64,000 nucleotides of DNA from Microcoleus sp. FACHB-1515 (GTDB taxonomy: Bacteria > Cyanobacteriota > Cyanobacteriia > Elainellales > Elainellaceae). The notes beneath the pieces were generated by a model, which saw only the letters and a list, made by a program, of their open reading frames with translations, was not told the origin of the DNA and did no database searches. Shown here piece by piece: positions 55,182 to 63,924 of this stretch. Where the stretch lies: contig NZ_JACJPO010000067.1 of NCBI RefSeq assembly GCF_014696105.1, positions 1 through 64,000 of the forward strand. The letters are read 5' to 3'. Both the position numbers and the translations under genes were made by a program. Positions within the stretch are counted from its first letter, which is position 1; each line of letters starts with the position of its first letter.

Positions 55182-55598
55182 ATGAAAGGAATTTTTTGGA
55201 CAGTCGCGCTGCTAGCGGCATCGATTCCCAATATGGCGATCGCTCAGGTTTTCTCGCCGCCGATTACGGCACCGACATCGCGTCCGGAGCGTCCGGCGCA
55301 GCGACCCAATCAGCCTGCGCCCGCTCAAAACGTGCGATCGGCGCAGCTTAGTGGCTGTCAAAACTGGGTGCTACGGCTTCAGAACGTATCGCAATCGCAA
55401 GTGATGGTTGCACCCGGAACGGCGAGAAGCGTAGAGGGCATTGCACAAGTGCTGTGGCAAATTCGCGATGGCGTCGATCGCGGCTACTGTTTGGTGCGGC
55501 GGGATGGTCGCGTCACGGCAGCAGTGCAGTACACCTCTGGCGGCACGCTGCACTACTTCCCAACCGAATCCGATGCGCTCGGCGGTCCGGTTCAATAA
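55182..55598 (+). CDS. Exported single two-Cys-module protein
   Basis: About 138 residues from ATG 55182. Signal peptide (MKGIFWTVALLAASIPNMAI, cleavage probably after AIA), then a Pro/Arg-rich stretch (SRPERPAQRPNQPAPA). A module with LSGCQNWVLRLQNVSQSQVM, AQVLWQIRDGVDRGYCLVRR and VTAAVQYTSGG follows. This is the same C...W-x-(I/L)-(R/K)-D-G...G-(Y/F)-C pattern seen twice in the protein at 53426-54529. The two genes are 650 bp apart with one opposing gene between them. Function unknown. Confidence 0.7.
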   Translation: MKGIFWTVALLAASIPNMAIAQVFSPPITAPTSRPERPAQRPNQPAPAQNVRSAQLSGCQNWVLRLQNVSQSQVMVAPGTARSVEGIAQVLWQIRDGVDRGYCLVRRDGRVTAAVQYTSGGTLHYFPTESDALGGPVQ

Positions 55599-55601
55599 CG
55601 G

Positions 55602-56255
55602 CTAGGTGGTCAGACCGATCGGGCAAGAGACGTTTGTGCCGCCCAAGCCGCAGTATCCACCGGGATTTTTGGCGAGATACTGCTGGTGATAGCCTTCGGC
55701 GTAATAGAATTCCGGCGCATCGAGAATTTCCGTCGCGATCGCTTGATATCCTGCCTGCTGAAGCGCTTGCTGGTAGGCGGCTCGTGAAGCTTCGGCACTG
55801 CGACGCTGTTCCTCAGAGTAGACATAAATGCCCGATCGATACTGCGTGCCAATGTCGTTGCCTTGACGCATCACCTGCGTCGGATCGTGGCCTTCCCAAA
55901 ACACTTTGAGAATTTGCTCGAAGCGAATGATCTTCGGGTCAAATACGACTAGCACCACTTCGTTGTGTCCGGTCATGCCGCTACAGACTTCTTGGTAGGT
56001 GGGGTTGGGCGTGTAGCCTGCTGCATAGCCAACTGCCGTTACATACACGCCGTCTTGCTGCCAAAATTTGCGCTCTGCGCCCCAAAAGCAGCCCATGCCA
56101 ACGATCACTTTTTCCATGCCGTCTGGAAACGGCGGTTTGATTGAGTGGCCGTTGACGAAGTGCTTGTCCGGCACGGGTAGCGGTTCGGCGCGTCCGGGTA
56201 GCGCTTCTTCTGGTTTCGGTAGAGAAAGTTTTTTACCAAATCCAAATAGCACCAT
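55602..56255 (-). CDS. msrA: Peptide methionine-S-sulfoxide reductase MsrA
   Basis: A 217-residue enzyme that repairs methionine-S-sulfoxide in proteins. The catalytic motif [13 protein letters not shown] (Cys at about 54) is present, followed by [52 protein letters not shown] and the end [20 protein letters not shown]. It is about 40 residues longer than the shortest family members, with an N-terminal extension. Its stop lies 3 bp from the convergent exported protein. Confidence 0.96.
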   Translation of the reverse strand: MVLFGFGKKLSLPKPEEALPGRAEPLPVPDKHFVNGHSIKPPFPDGMEKVIVGMGCFWGAERKFWQQDGVYVTAVGYAAGYTPNPTYQEVCSGMTGHNEVVLVVFDPKIIRFEQILKVFWEGHDPTQVMRQGNDIGTQYRSGIYVYSEEQRRSAEASRAAYQQALQQAGYQAIATEILDAPEFYYAEGYHQQYLAKNPGGYCGLGGTNVSCPIGLTT

Positions 56256-56489
56256 GAGGCATTCCTACTTTGTAATGTTTCTTTACTAATTTTATCCTTG
56301 CTCGCAAGTTTCGGGCAGACGAGTTCCCAAGCGGTTGAGCAAAAATTTTATTAAGTTGGGTAGTGCGCCCAACTTCTACCTTTTGCTGTTGAACAACGGC
56401 AGCTTTTTCTGTCTAATTACCGATTTTGGTGCGATCGCCCTTCAGTAACTTCAGTAATAGATAACAAATGTGAAGTTAGGGATAAAGTC

Positions 56490-57002
56490 ATGGTCGAAGA
56501 CGATAAATACAAACCGTCGATGGCGGATTTTAGCGATGGCACGCCGGTAGCCGATGCAGACGAGGATGAAGAAATCATCAACGACGATGACATTCCCCAG
56601 GAATATACGGAGTCGCTGGGCACAGGCGTTCACGATTTGCCCGGATCGAACATTGGCGGACGAGTGATGCGCGATCGCGCCAGCGAAATGCACGAAGCCA
56701 GTCCGATTTTGACGGGTGGCGATATTGATGCCAACTGGGAACAAGCGAATGCGGTCGGCGATGAAGCGGTAGGCGGAACGGTGGCGACGCCGGATCAAGA
56801 CATCGTCGATGAATTGGGTGCAGCGGTTGGATTGGAAATGGACGATCGAGCTTTTCTACGCACAACTGAAATTCTCGATCAGCGTGACGATCGCCGCTGG
56901 GAACTCGACCCAATGTCTTCGGATGATTACCGCGATCGCCGCCAAATGGCCGATGAAGACGACGCTGCTCTGAGCGACTACACAGACGAAACGGAAGTTT
57001 AA
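56490..57002 (+). CDS. Acidic DUF6335-like protein
   Basis: A 170-residue very acidic protein (MVEDDKYKPSMADFSDGTPV, EDEEIINDDDIPQEYTESLG, TGVHDLPGSNIGGRVMRDRA, ASPILTGGDIDANWEQANAV, GDEAVGGTVATPDQDIVDEL). The PILTGGDIDANWEQA block is the DUF6335 hallmark as I recall it, found mainly in cyanobacteria, with no known function. It starts 19 bp before the SDR gene downstream, so the two form an operon. Confidence 0.75.
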   Translation: MVEDDKYKPSMADFSDGTPVADADEDEEIINDDDIPQEYTESLGTGVHDLPGSNIGGRVMRDRASEMHEASPILTGGDIDANWEQANAVGDEAVGGTVATPDQDIVDELGAAVGLEMDDRAFLRTTEILDQRDDRRWELDPMSSDDYRDRRQMADEDDAALSDYTDETEV

Positions 57003-57020
57003 TAAAAAGGATTAAATCAA

Positions 57021-58046
57021 ATGCAGCTTAAGCCCATCCGGGATCAAGTCGCCGTCATTGTCGGCGCATCTAGTGGAATTGGTCGAATCACGGCCAAAAA
57101 ATTTGCTCAGCAGGGCGCAAAGGTGGTTGCTGCCAGCCGCAGTATCGACGGTCTGACCACGTTGGTTGGCGAAATTCACGATTTTGGCGGCGAGGCGATC
57201 GCTGTTCCCGCTGATGTAGCTGAATATGAGCAGGTGGAAGCGATCGCCGCCAAAGCCGTGCAGGAATACGGACGCATCGATACATGGGTACATGCCGCCG
57301 CGACCGGAATCATTGCGCCGTTTGATCAGCTAACGCCGCAGGAATTCAAGCGCGTGATTGATGTCAACCTGAACGGACAGGCATACGGAGCGATGGCCGC
57401 TTTGCCGCACCTGAAGCGGGAAGGACAAGGATCGCTGATTCACATTACCTCGGTGGAAGCGCGGCGATCGCTGCCTTATCAAAGCGTCTACTCGGCCTCA
57501 AAGCACGGCGTTGAAGGCTTTCTTGACGCGATGCGGCTGGAACTGATGCACGAAGGCTACAACATCAACGTCGCTAACATTCTGCCCGCCGTAATCAACA
57601 CGCCCTACTACAACAAGGTGCAGACCAAGCTGGGCGTGAAGCCAACCGGAGTGCCGCCCTACTATTCGCCGGAACTGGTGGCCGATTCGATTCTGTATGC
57701 GGCTGAGCATCCGACTCGCGACATGATTGTGGGGGATGTGGGTCGCGTGGTCGATTTGCTTCAGCGCATCGCGCCCAAAGTGGCCGATAGCTTGCTGCTG
57801 GCGATCGCTTTTCCCGGCCAGAAAACGCCCGAACCAAAATCGGCAGATTCACCTAGCAACGTGTTTGAAGCAGTTCCGCCAGAACTCGGATACGATCGCG
57901 TCGAAGGGGACTTCGGCCAGTTGACAATTCCGAGCTTCTTGGACTGGTTCGATCGCAATCCGATCGCCAAATGGGGCACAACTGCTGCTTTGGCCGCAAC
58001 TGGAATCGCAGTTCTACTCAACAGCGCACTAGATAAGCCAATGTAA
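57021..58046 (+). CDS. SDR oxidoreductase with C-terminal membrane anchor
   Basis: A 341-residue short-chain dehydrogenase. The Rossmann loop IVGASSGIGRITAKKFAQQG, DTWVHAAATGI and SVEARRSLPYQSVYSASKHG (Ser and Tyr-x-x-x-Lys) give the active site. NILPAVINTPYYNKVQTKLG follows, then a 90-residue extension (about 250-341). A final hydrophobic segment WGTTAALAATGIAVLLNSAL would tether it to a membrane. Substrate unknown. It is cotranscribed with the DUF6335 gene and ends just before a strong HIP1-based hairpin. Confidence 0.9.
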   Translation: MQLKPIRDQVAVIVGASSGIGRITAKKFAQQGAKVVAASRSIDGLTTLVGEIHDFGGEAIAVPADVAEYEQVEAIAAKAVQEYGRIDTWVHAAATGIIAPFDQLTPQEFKRVIDVNLNGQAYGAMAALPHLKREGQGSLIHITSVEARRSLPYQSVYSASKHGVEGFLDAMRLELMHEGYNINVANILPAVINTPYYNKVQTKLGVKPTGVPPYYSPELVADSILYAAEHPTRDMIVGDVGRVVDLLQRIAPKVADSLLLAIAFPGQKTPEPKSADSPSNVFEAVPPELGYDRVEGDFGQLTIPSFLDWFDRNPIAKWGTTAALAATGIAVLLNSALDKPM

Positions 58047-58059
58047 AGCTGAGAATTGC

Positions 58060-58100
58060 AAGCAAAAAGCGATCGCCTGAAGCGCGATCGCTTTTTGCTT
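58060..58100. terminator. HIP1-containing terminator after the SDR gene
   Basis: AAGCAAAAAGCGATCGC (58060-58076) and GCGATCGCTTTTTGCTT (58084-58100) pair perfectly over 17 bp with a 7-nt loop. T-runs occur on both sides, so it serves both the SDR gene and the convergent XRE-type gene whose stop codon it touches. Confidence 0.9.
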
Positions 58101-58474
58101 TAACGGGAAACAGGTTCACGCTGAAGTGCAGTAGTGAGCATTCGCTTCAGGTCGCTCATTTCCGACTTGAGGTCGGCCACATCTGCACTGAGCTGATCGA
58201 GACGGGTGGTCAGTTGAGCGATGGCTTCGCCACTGAGTGCACTGGGTTCGATCGGCGTTTTGGTCTGCCACAGGGAGACATTGAGCGCCGACAGAATTTT
58301 TTGGACGGTGGAAAGAGTCGGGTCATAAGTGGGATCGTTGAGGATGCGGCTAATTTGCTGCGTGTAGCCGCTCGGACTGCCGCCGTGCTGTTCAGCAATG
58401 CGGGCAGAGACTTTGCGGACGCTCATCTGCTGAAGTTCCATCAGCTCGCGAATCGCTTCGGCTACCGTGTGCAT
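58100..58474 (-). CDS. XRE-like helix-turn-helix protein with coiled-coil tail
   Basis: A 124-residue DNA-binding protein. Residues 1-70 resemble an XRE/Cro helix-turn-helix (VAEAIRELMELQQMSVRKVS, GYTQQISRILNDPTYDPTLS, TVQKILSALNVSLW). Residues about 85-120 form a short coiled coil (IAQLTTRLDQLSADVADLKS) that would make it a dimer. The target is unknown; it could be the dyads at 59427-59446 and 59845-59864, but that is only proximity. It follows three small unknown genes on the same strand with a 261-bp gap. Confidence 0.75.
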   Translation of the reverse strand: MHTVAEAIRELMELQQMSVRKVSARIAEQHGGSPSGYTQQISRILNDPTYDPTLSTVQKILSALNVSLWQTKTPIEPSALSGEAIAQLTTRLDQLSADVADLKSEMSDLKRMLTTALQREPVSR

Positions 58475-58735
58475 TTTTCCTCACCCAGAATTGAATCAAA
58501 CAGACGCGATCGGTTTTGTCTGCTTGCGGTTTAAGACTTTGCCCCTCATCCCTGGCAGCGTTTTAACAGGCATTGATCCTCCCCAACCCCACAACAAGGA
58601 GGGAGCCAAACCGCCCCTCAAAATCCTCCTTGTTAAGGGGACAGAGGGATCGATTCCTGCCAAGAGCGCTTCGCGGCTAGCGTTGCTGATCCCTATCGGA
58701 TCGGGCACGAGGAGCATCGCTACCAATCGATCGCC
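58475..58735. other. Non-coding stretch with a dispersed palindromic repeat
   Basis: No supported gene. AACAAGGAGG (58593-58602) and CCTCCTTGTT (58625-58634) are inverted copies within a C/G-rich, CCTCC and GGAGG-type sequence. It resembles the CCCCCTTGTTAAGGGGG-type dispersed repeats of cyanobacterial genomes. It separates the XRE-type gene from the three small genes upstream. Confidence 0.5.
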
Positions 58736-59104
58736 CTACAGCCCGACTAGCTCACGCGATTCGAGGCCAACGAGCTTTTCGGCGATCGCCCAGCGTGCTT
58801 CGAGCTTGGCAACGCTGAACTGGTTGCGGAGATATTCAAGGTGAGAAAGGCCGTTCGATTTCTGTGAGGTGAGCATAACAAGCTTGCCGAGAAGCTGCTG
58901 ATACTCATCGTTTTCTTGCAGAATTTCAAAGCGGCGGGCTTTGCGCTGATTGTCGTTCTTCAGCGTCGATTCAAACGCAACGATGACTTCGGCTTTGCCT
59001 TCTAGCGCGGCGATGTCCTGACGCAGATCGAGAATTTGGCGATCGAGGTCATTCACCGCTTGAGCGGCTTGGTCAATCAAAGCAGGATACTGGCTGAGCT
59101 TCAT
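58736..59104 (-). CDS. Small coiled-coil protein, unknown
   Basis: About 122 residues from ATG 59104 (GGAG 5-6 bp upstream). MKLSQYPALIDQAAQAVNDL, DRQILDLRQDIAALEGKAEV, KNDNQRKARRFEILQENDEY and QLLGKLVMLTSQKSNGLSHL are almost entirely helical, with heptad-like spacing. No known family. It is the third gene of a compact minus-strand series (59818 to 58736). No membrane segment, no signal. Confidence 0.65.
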   Translation of the reverse strand: MKLSQYPALIDQAAQAVNDLDRQILDLRQDIAALEGKAEVIVAFESTLKNDNQRKARRFEILQENDEYQQLLGKLVMLTSQKSNGLSHLEYLRNQFSVAKLEARWAIAEKLVGLESRELVGL

Positions 59105-59147
59105 AACACTCCAACAAGTAATAAGCAATACAAAACGAGGCAACAGG

Positions 59148-59396
59148 TTATGACGCAATCAGCGCTTGGGCACGAGGCGCAATTGCGATCGGACTGGGCG
59201 GCAGGCTGGCGTTTTCTAAGACCGTGACTTCTACGTTGACCGAGAGCAGATAAGCACCAGCGGGAATATCGCCCAATGATTCGGCAACGAGCCTTGCCAA
59301 ATCCGGACGTTCAGCGGTGATCGGGTCGCGCAACACGCAGCGATCCCATTCATATTCAGCGGACGGGTCAAGACTCAAAACGTAGTGCTTCGACAT
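59148..59396 (-). CDS. Small unknown protein, 82 residues
   Basis: MSKHYVLSLDPSAEYEWDRC begins a mixed alpha-beta protein with RPDLARLVAESLGDIPAGAY and LLSVNVEVTVLENASLPPSP. I recognise no family. It starts 31 bp downstream of a 20-bp near-dyad (59427-59446) that carries a -10-like TACAAT on the minus strand. The next gene in the series begins 43 bp after its stop. Confidence 0.6.
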   Translation of the reverse strand: MSKHYVLSLDPSAEYEWDRCVLRDPITAERPDLARLVAESLGDIPAGAYLLSVNVEVTVLENASLPPSPIAIAPRAQALIAS

Positions 59397-59426
59397 GATG
59401 ATGGGGGAAGCAGTTGATGATTCTAT

Positions 59427-59446
59427 TGTAGTGCAAATTCACAACA
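59427..59446 (-). promoter_or_regulatory. Operator-like dyad TGTAGTG-N6-CACAACA with overlapping -10
   Basis: TGTAGTG (59427-59433) and CACAACA (59440-59446), one mismatch from a perfect dyad. ATTGTA at 59425-59430 reads TACAAT, a good -10 box, on the minus strand. It is 31 bp upstream of the start at 59396. Confidence 0.6.
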
Positions 59447-59461
59447 ACTGCACGGGCTGCA

Positions 59462-59818
59462 TCAAGCGGCAACAGGTGCGGTTTCAGGCGCAATAACCGT
59501 CAGCCTTTCAGGACGCGAAGCGATTTGACGTTCCCAGGCAGCAAGGGTGGAAGCAAGGTCGGGTCTATCGCGCACCACAACTTCATAGCTGGAGTTTTTG
59601 AACATCTGACTTTGCCGCAGTTCAACGCTCAAACCAGGATGAGCAAGCGATCGCAGAAATTTTTGCGCCTGCCGCAAGCTGCCAAATCCAATGCAGCAAA
59701 ACTGGCTTGGTCCGGTTAAACTCGTGCGGCGAAAGGGCGATCGCACATTTAACACACGGGGAGAGAGGTACTGACCGACGCGGCCTTGTCCCAATGCAAA
59801 GAAGCGACCAATCTGCAT
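59462..59818 (-). CDS. Small unknown protein, about 118 residues
   Basis: ATG 59818 is preferred, because the alternative start at 59860 lies inside the upstream dyad. MQIGRFFALGQGRVGQYLSP, RVLNVRSPFRRTSLTGPSQF and CCIGFGSLRQAQKFLRSLAH are followed by a C-terminal FKNSSYEVVVRDRPDL and ERLTVIAPETAPVAA. The end again uses VRDRPDLA, echoing RPDLARLV in the neighbouring 82-residue protein, so the two may be distantly related. No family recognised. First gene of the series. Confidence 0.6.
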   Translation of the reverse strand: MQIGRFFALGQGRVGQYLSPRVLNVRSPFRRTSLTGPSQFCCIGFGSLRQAQKFLRSLAHPGLSVELRQSQMFKNSSYEVVVRDRPDLASTLAAWERQIASRPERLTVIAPETAPVAA

Positions 59819-59844
59819 AAAATCATTTCTACTCACTCTTCTAT

Positions 59845-59864
59845 TGTAGTGCAAGCTCACTACA
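59845..59864 (-). promoter_or_regulatory. Operator-like perfect dyad TGTAGTG-N6-CACTACA with overlapping -10
   Basis: TGTAGTG (59845-59851) and CACTACA (59858-59864) form a perfect dyad. The 15 bases TCTATTGTAGTGCAA are identical to those at 59423-59437. The TACAAT -10-like box on the minus strand overlaps it. It is 27 bp upstream of the start at 59818, the same distance class as the other copy. Confidence 0.65.
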
Positions 59865-60055
59865 TCTGGCGTCGAGATTCCCGATCGCTGCGGTTCGCCA
59901 TGCTAGTACTAGTGTACTTATTATCGAGCGATTTTGCCAATTTGAAGGGCGATCGCTTCAGTTCACAAAGCTGCATGTTCTGTCCGAATGTCGATTCGAG
60001 GAGCGATCGCGTTTGGCTAAGCTCTTGCTCAGTTCTCAAAGCATTCCTTCGACCT

Positions 60056-61336
60056 GTGGATCTCGCTCAATTTGTTGATAAAAACCTTTACACACTTGAT
60101 TTACTGCTGATCGGCTTGGTGCTGATGGGCGTAACGCTCGGATCAGGCTGGATTACGCGCCTGCCGATTTCCTATGCGCTGATTTACCTCGTCGTGGGGA
60201 TTGCGCTGAGTCCTTACGGTCTAAATTTGGTGCGTGTTCGACCGGATGCGGAATTTCTAGAGCGGCTGACGGAAATTGTCGTCTTGGTGTCGCTGTTTAG
60301 CTGCGGGCTGAAGATGAATCGTCCGCTGAATCTGTGGGCGTGGCGATCGACCATCCGCCTGATCGGGCTGCTGATGCCACTGACGATTTTTGCCGTTGCT
60401 GCGATCGGCCACTATTTCCTAAAGTTCGATTGGGGCGAAGCCATTTTGCTGGGAGCGATTCTTGCACCAACCGATCCAGTGTTGGCCTCGGAGGTGCAGC
60501 TTTTTGACACAGAAGACCGTGACGAGTTGCGCTTTGGTTTAACTTCCGAAGGTGGACTCAACGACGCGCTGGCTTTTCCATTTGTCTACTTTGGAATTCA
60601 CTGGCTGGAAAATGACCAGTGGCAAACGTGGTTTCCCAAGTGGGTGGGCGTGGATTTGATTTGGGCGATCGCTGCCGGATTGGTGATGGGCATTGTGGTT
60701 CCGCAAGCGATCGTATGGGTCGATCGACGGTTGCAGCGCATTCGTCCGGTTGACACGCTGATGGAAGAATTCATAGCGCTCAGTATCGTTTTAATTACCT
60801 ACGCCGTCACAGAACTGGTTTATGGCTATGGCTTTATGGCCGTTTTTGTAGCGGGAATCGTGACGCAGCGCAGCTACCACAATCCCGATAAGCAACTGGC
60901 GCAGCTTGAATTTACCGAACGGATCGAAAAGCTGCTGGAAGTCGCGACGATTTTGCTACTCGGATCGCTACTGCGGGTCGAGCCGATCGCTCGCTTTGGC
61001 GTCGAGGGCTTGTTCATCGCCGGAATTTTGCTGTTTGTGATTCGACCTGTCAGCACGATGCTGTGTACTTGGGGTGAAAACACGCATATCGTGCGCCGCT
61101 TGCTGTTTGGCTGGTTTGGCGTGCGCGGCGTGGGGTCGCTCTACTACCTGTTTTATGCATTTGGCAACGGACTTGGCGACGAAACAGGCGAAGCGATCGC
61201 CTGGATCACGTTCATCACGATCGTCGTTTCCGTTGTGCTGCATGGCGTCACCTCCACGCCGATCATGAACTGGTACGAAAAGCACCTCGAAACCCGTCGG
61301 CAAAAGCTGGCAAACTCCGACTACATTCGACCTTGA
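60056..61336 (+). CDS. CPA1-family sodium/proton antiporter
   Basis: About 426 residues from GTG 60056 (ATG 59975 and 59900 are in frame but add sequence without homology). It has about 12 hydrophobic segments. GAILAPTDPVLASEVQLFDT and SEGGLNDALAFPFVYFG carry the conserved Asp-rich transport sites of NhaP-type CPA1 exchangers, and FGWFGVRGVGSLYYLFYA is the last conserved block. It swaps Na+ or K+ for H+ at the plasma membrane and contributes to salt and pH balance. It begins 190 bp from the unknown-gene cluster. Confidence 0.9.
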   Translation: MDLAQFVDKNLYTLDLLLIGLVLMGVTLGSGWITRLPISYALIYLVVGIALSPYGLNLVRVRPDAEFLERLTEIVVLVSLFSCGLKMNRPLNLWAWRSTIRLIGLLMPLTIFAVAAIGHYFLKFDWGEAILLGAILAPTDPVLASEVQLFDTEDRDELRFGLTSEGGLNDALAFPFVYFGIHWLENDQWQTWFPKWVGVDLIWAIAAGLVMGIVVPQAIVWVDRRLQRIRPVDTLMEEFIALSIVLITYAVTELVYGYGFMAVFVAGIVTQRSYHNPDKQLAQLEFTERIEKLLEVATILLLGSLLRVEPIARFGVEGLFIAGILLFVIRPVSTMLCTWGENTHIVRRLLFGWFGVRGVGSLYYLFYAFGNGLGDETGEAIAWITFITIVVSVVLHGVTSTPIMNWYEKHLETRRQKLANSDYIRP

Positions 61337-61485
61337 GTTGCATTCGACTTTAGAAGCAAAGTTGCATGAGCCGTCCCAAACGGGTTAAGCGACTCAATTC
61401 GTCAGTCCTGCTCAAGCTCCTCCAGACGATTGGGTCAAGTCGGTATGGTTGCAATAGCTAGAGGTGTATACGGGTACACTACAAA

Positions 61486-63507
61486 GTGGTTCGGCTCTTC
61501 CAGGTCGCCCAGCTTTCGTTGATTTCGATCGTTCCGCAAATGATGCTCCTGGTTTGTCTGGTTGGAAGAATTTTGCTTCAACAATTCACTTCTCTTGTAC
61601 AAGCCCAGCCTTCATTAACGCGCCATACCTTGATCAATTTATTGATCCGGATGGCCGGAATCTTCATCATTTCTGCTCTGCTGACCTACGGGCATATCGT
61701 GGGGCAGGCGCAGTTTGCCACTCAGGAGCAGCTTCAGAAATACGTTACTGAGCGAGGCAAGCGCGAAGAAGCCATTTTTCAACTGGCGATCGATCGCCAC
61801 CGTTTGATTCAACAAGCCTTTGCCGTTATCGCCGCCCAAGCCTTGCCCGCTCAACCGCTGACCAAGCTGTTTGCCTGGTCAGATGGCACGCACCGCAACT
61901 TTCCAGAACAGCAGGATTTGCAGCAGTTCGAGGGTGAGTCAAAGTCCTCGGTTTTTGTCGGGCGAGATGTTGCTTTGACGCCAACGCTCCAGCAGCAGAT
62001 TCGGCGGTTTGAACAGTTGCTCTTGCAGTATGCCCCAGCATGGCGCGATCGCTTCATCAATACCTGGATAGCATCTCCTGAAAATGTCGCTGTCACCTAC
62101 TGGCCGGAAGTGCCTGGGCCATTGATGGTTGCAGGTGATTTTGATGTTCGCAACGAAAGGTTTTTCTACCTGTCCGATCGCCAGCATGACCCCCAGCGGC
62201 AAACGGTCTGGACGGATGCCTATCAAGATCCAGCCAGTCCCGATTGGGTCGTTTCTGTGGTCACACCGATCGACAATGCCGCAGGGCAGCACATCGCCAG
62301 CGTGGGGAATGACGTTGTGCTGAACCATTTGATCGATCGCACGAATGCCGATCGATTTCCCGGAACTTACAATTTGATCGTGCAAGAGGATGGCAACTTG
62401 ATTGCTCATCCCAACTACACCACGCTGATCGCGGCAAAGCACAAAACGCTCAAGCTGCAAGAGTTGGCCGATGCCCATCTCAGCCGCATCTTTGCCTTGA
62501 TTCAATCCACCGAACTGACCGATGCAGTTGCCGATCGATCGCCAAGCAGTGCGCGAGTGATTGAGAACAATCGCGATCGCGAATACATTGCTGTCACTCG
62601 ACTGGCCGGGCCAAACTGGTATTTTGTCGCGGTTTATCCTCGCTCTTTAATGCAGGAAAGTGCCTGGAGCGCAGCGCGGTTCGTTTTGCTCTCTGGTGGC
62701 GTTGCGCTCGTGGTTGAAATGCTGTTCATCTACCGCGCCCTGAATGAGCAGGTTACTCAGCCACTCGCTCAACTTCTGCACTCGACTGAGCAGTTGGCTC
62801 AGGGCAACTTTCAGGTGCAGTTGCCCATCGGAAGGCAAGACGAGTTGGGGCAACTGTCGCAAGCATTCGTCCAAATGTCAGACCAGTTACAAACTCTGTT
62901 CGCCACCTTGGAAGAGCAGGTTGCCCATCGGACGGCTGAGCTAGAAGCTGCAAATCAAGAACTCCAACGCTTGTCACGCTTAGACGGGCTTACGCAAGTG
63001 GCGAACCGACGGTATTTTGACGAGTACCTGGCTCAGGAATGGCTGCGGCTGCGACGAGAACAGCAACCGCTGGGGCTGATTTTGTGCGATGTTGACTTTT
63101 TCAAACAGTACAACGACCACTATGGACACCTGGGAGGAGATGACTGTTTGCAGCAGGTGGCACAGCAAATTCAACTTGCACTTGCTCGTCCCGCCGATTT
63201 GGTTGCACGCTATGGGGGTGAAGAGTTTGCCGTCATTTTACCCAACACCTCGCTAGATGGAGCTATTGTCGTTGCCCAAAAAATTCAAGCCCAAATTCGG
63301 CAGGCTCAGATTCCGCATTCTGCCTCTAGCATTTGCTCATTTGTGACGCTGAGTCTCGGTGTCGTCAGTTTCATACCCGATCGAGAAACAACCTTTGTCT
63401 CGCTGATTAAGCAGGCAGACGAAGCACTCTACCAAGCAAAACAGCAGGGGCGCGATCGCCTCCAGATAGCTTGTCACCCGGAGGCGATCGCTGTGATTGA
63501 AAAGTAG
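61486..63507 (+). CDS. Membrane diguanylate cyclase with periplasmic sensor
   Basis: A 673-residue protein from GTG 61486; in-frame ATGs at 61540 and 61651 are alternatives. A first membrane helix (about 55-72) is followed by a large Cache-like sensor (about 75-385), a second helix (about 392-412) and HAMP (about 412-470, [20 protein letters not shown]). A coiled linker and a GGDEF domain (about 500-670) come last. The catalytic site is [12 protein letters not shown] (near 576), so cyclic di-GMP synthesis is possible. RPAD sits exactly five residues before GGEEF, the inhibitory I-site for product feedback. The signal is unknown. No EAL domain. Confidence 0.93.
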   Translation: MVRLFQVAQLSLISIVPQMMLLVCLVGRILLQQFTSLVQAQPSLTRHTLINLLIRMAGIFIISALLTYGHIVGQAQFATQEQLQKYVTERGKREEAIFQLAIDRHRLIQQAFAVIAAQALPAQPLTKLFAWSDGTHRNFPEQQDLQQFEGESKSSVFVGRDVALTPTLQQQIRRFEQLLLQYAPAWRDRFINTWIASPENVAVTYWPEVPGPLMVAGDFDVRNERFFYLSDRQHDPQRQTVWTDAYQDPASPDWVVSVVTPIDNAAGQHIASVGNDVVLNHLIDRTNADRFPGTYNLIVQEDGNLIAHPNYTTLIAAKHKTLKLQELADAHLSRIFALIQSTELTDAVADRSPSSARVIENNRDREYIAVTRLAGPNWYFVAVYPRSLMQESAWSAARFVLLSGGVALVVEMLFIYRALNEQVTQPLAQLLHSTEQLAQGNFQVQLPIGRQDELGQLSQAFVQMSDQLQTLFATLEEQVAHRTAELEAANQELQRLSRLDGLTQVANRRYFDEYLAQEWLRLRREQQPLGLILCDVDFFKQYNDHYGHLGGDDCLQQVAQQIQLALARPADLVARYGGEEFAVILPNTSLDGAIVVAQKIQAQIRQAQIPHSASSICSFVTLSLGVVSFIPDRETTFVSLIKQADEALYQAKQQGRDRLQIACHPEAIAVIEK

Positions 63508-63702
63508 AAAGCTTCCTGAAGCTTTTGCCACTCCAGCAATCGCCGCAGTAGAGGCAGTCGATCGCGCCCAACAATGATCGTTACAAGTGCCTTCCTTTTC
63601 ACGACATCCTCCAAAAAATCTCTGGGCGAGGGTCGGTTTTCTGATAGCTTACTTACTGAGGGTCAGAAAAGCCGCTCTTGCTTTACTGGGAGGAAATTAT
63701 CG

Positions 63703-63891
63703 ATGTCGATTTTGTTTCAATTGGCGCTTGGCGCTTTGGTGTTGCTGTCGTTCGCAATGGTTGTTGGCGTTCCGGTTGCTTATGCTTCGCCGCGCAACTG
63801 GGATCAATCGAAGCGGTTGATTTTCTTGGGATCGATCGTCTGGGTCGTTCTGGTTTTCCTCGTCGGCGGGTTGAACTATCTGGTGGTTTAA
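63703..63891 (+). CDS. psbZ: Photosystem II protein PsbZ (Ycf9)
   Basis: A 62-residue thylakoid protein with two membrane helices (about 4-26 and 40-58). [20 protein letters not shown], the loop [20 protein letters not shown] and [17 protein letters not shown] match PsbZ throughout. It sits in the photosystem II core at the CP43 side and stabilises contact with light-harvesting antenna. ATG 63703 has GGAGG 8-9 bp upstream. ribH begins 33 bp after its stop, a linkage I recall in several cyanobacteria. Confidence 0.96.
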   Translation: MSILFQLALGALVLLSFAMVVGVPVAYASPRNWDQSKRLIFLGSIVWVVLVFLVGGLNYLVV

Positions 63892-63924
63892 GCTAGAAGA
63901 AACGTTCAATTTTTCGGGTTTAAC

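Noticed and set aside
58100-59864. Prophage remnant
   Set aside because: An XRE-type gene and small unknowns recall a phage region, but no integrase, capsid, tail or lysis gene or attachment repeat is visible, so I keep it as an unknown module.
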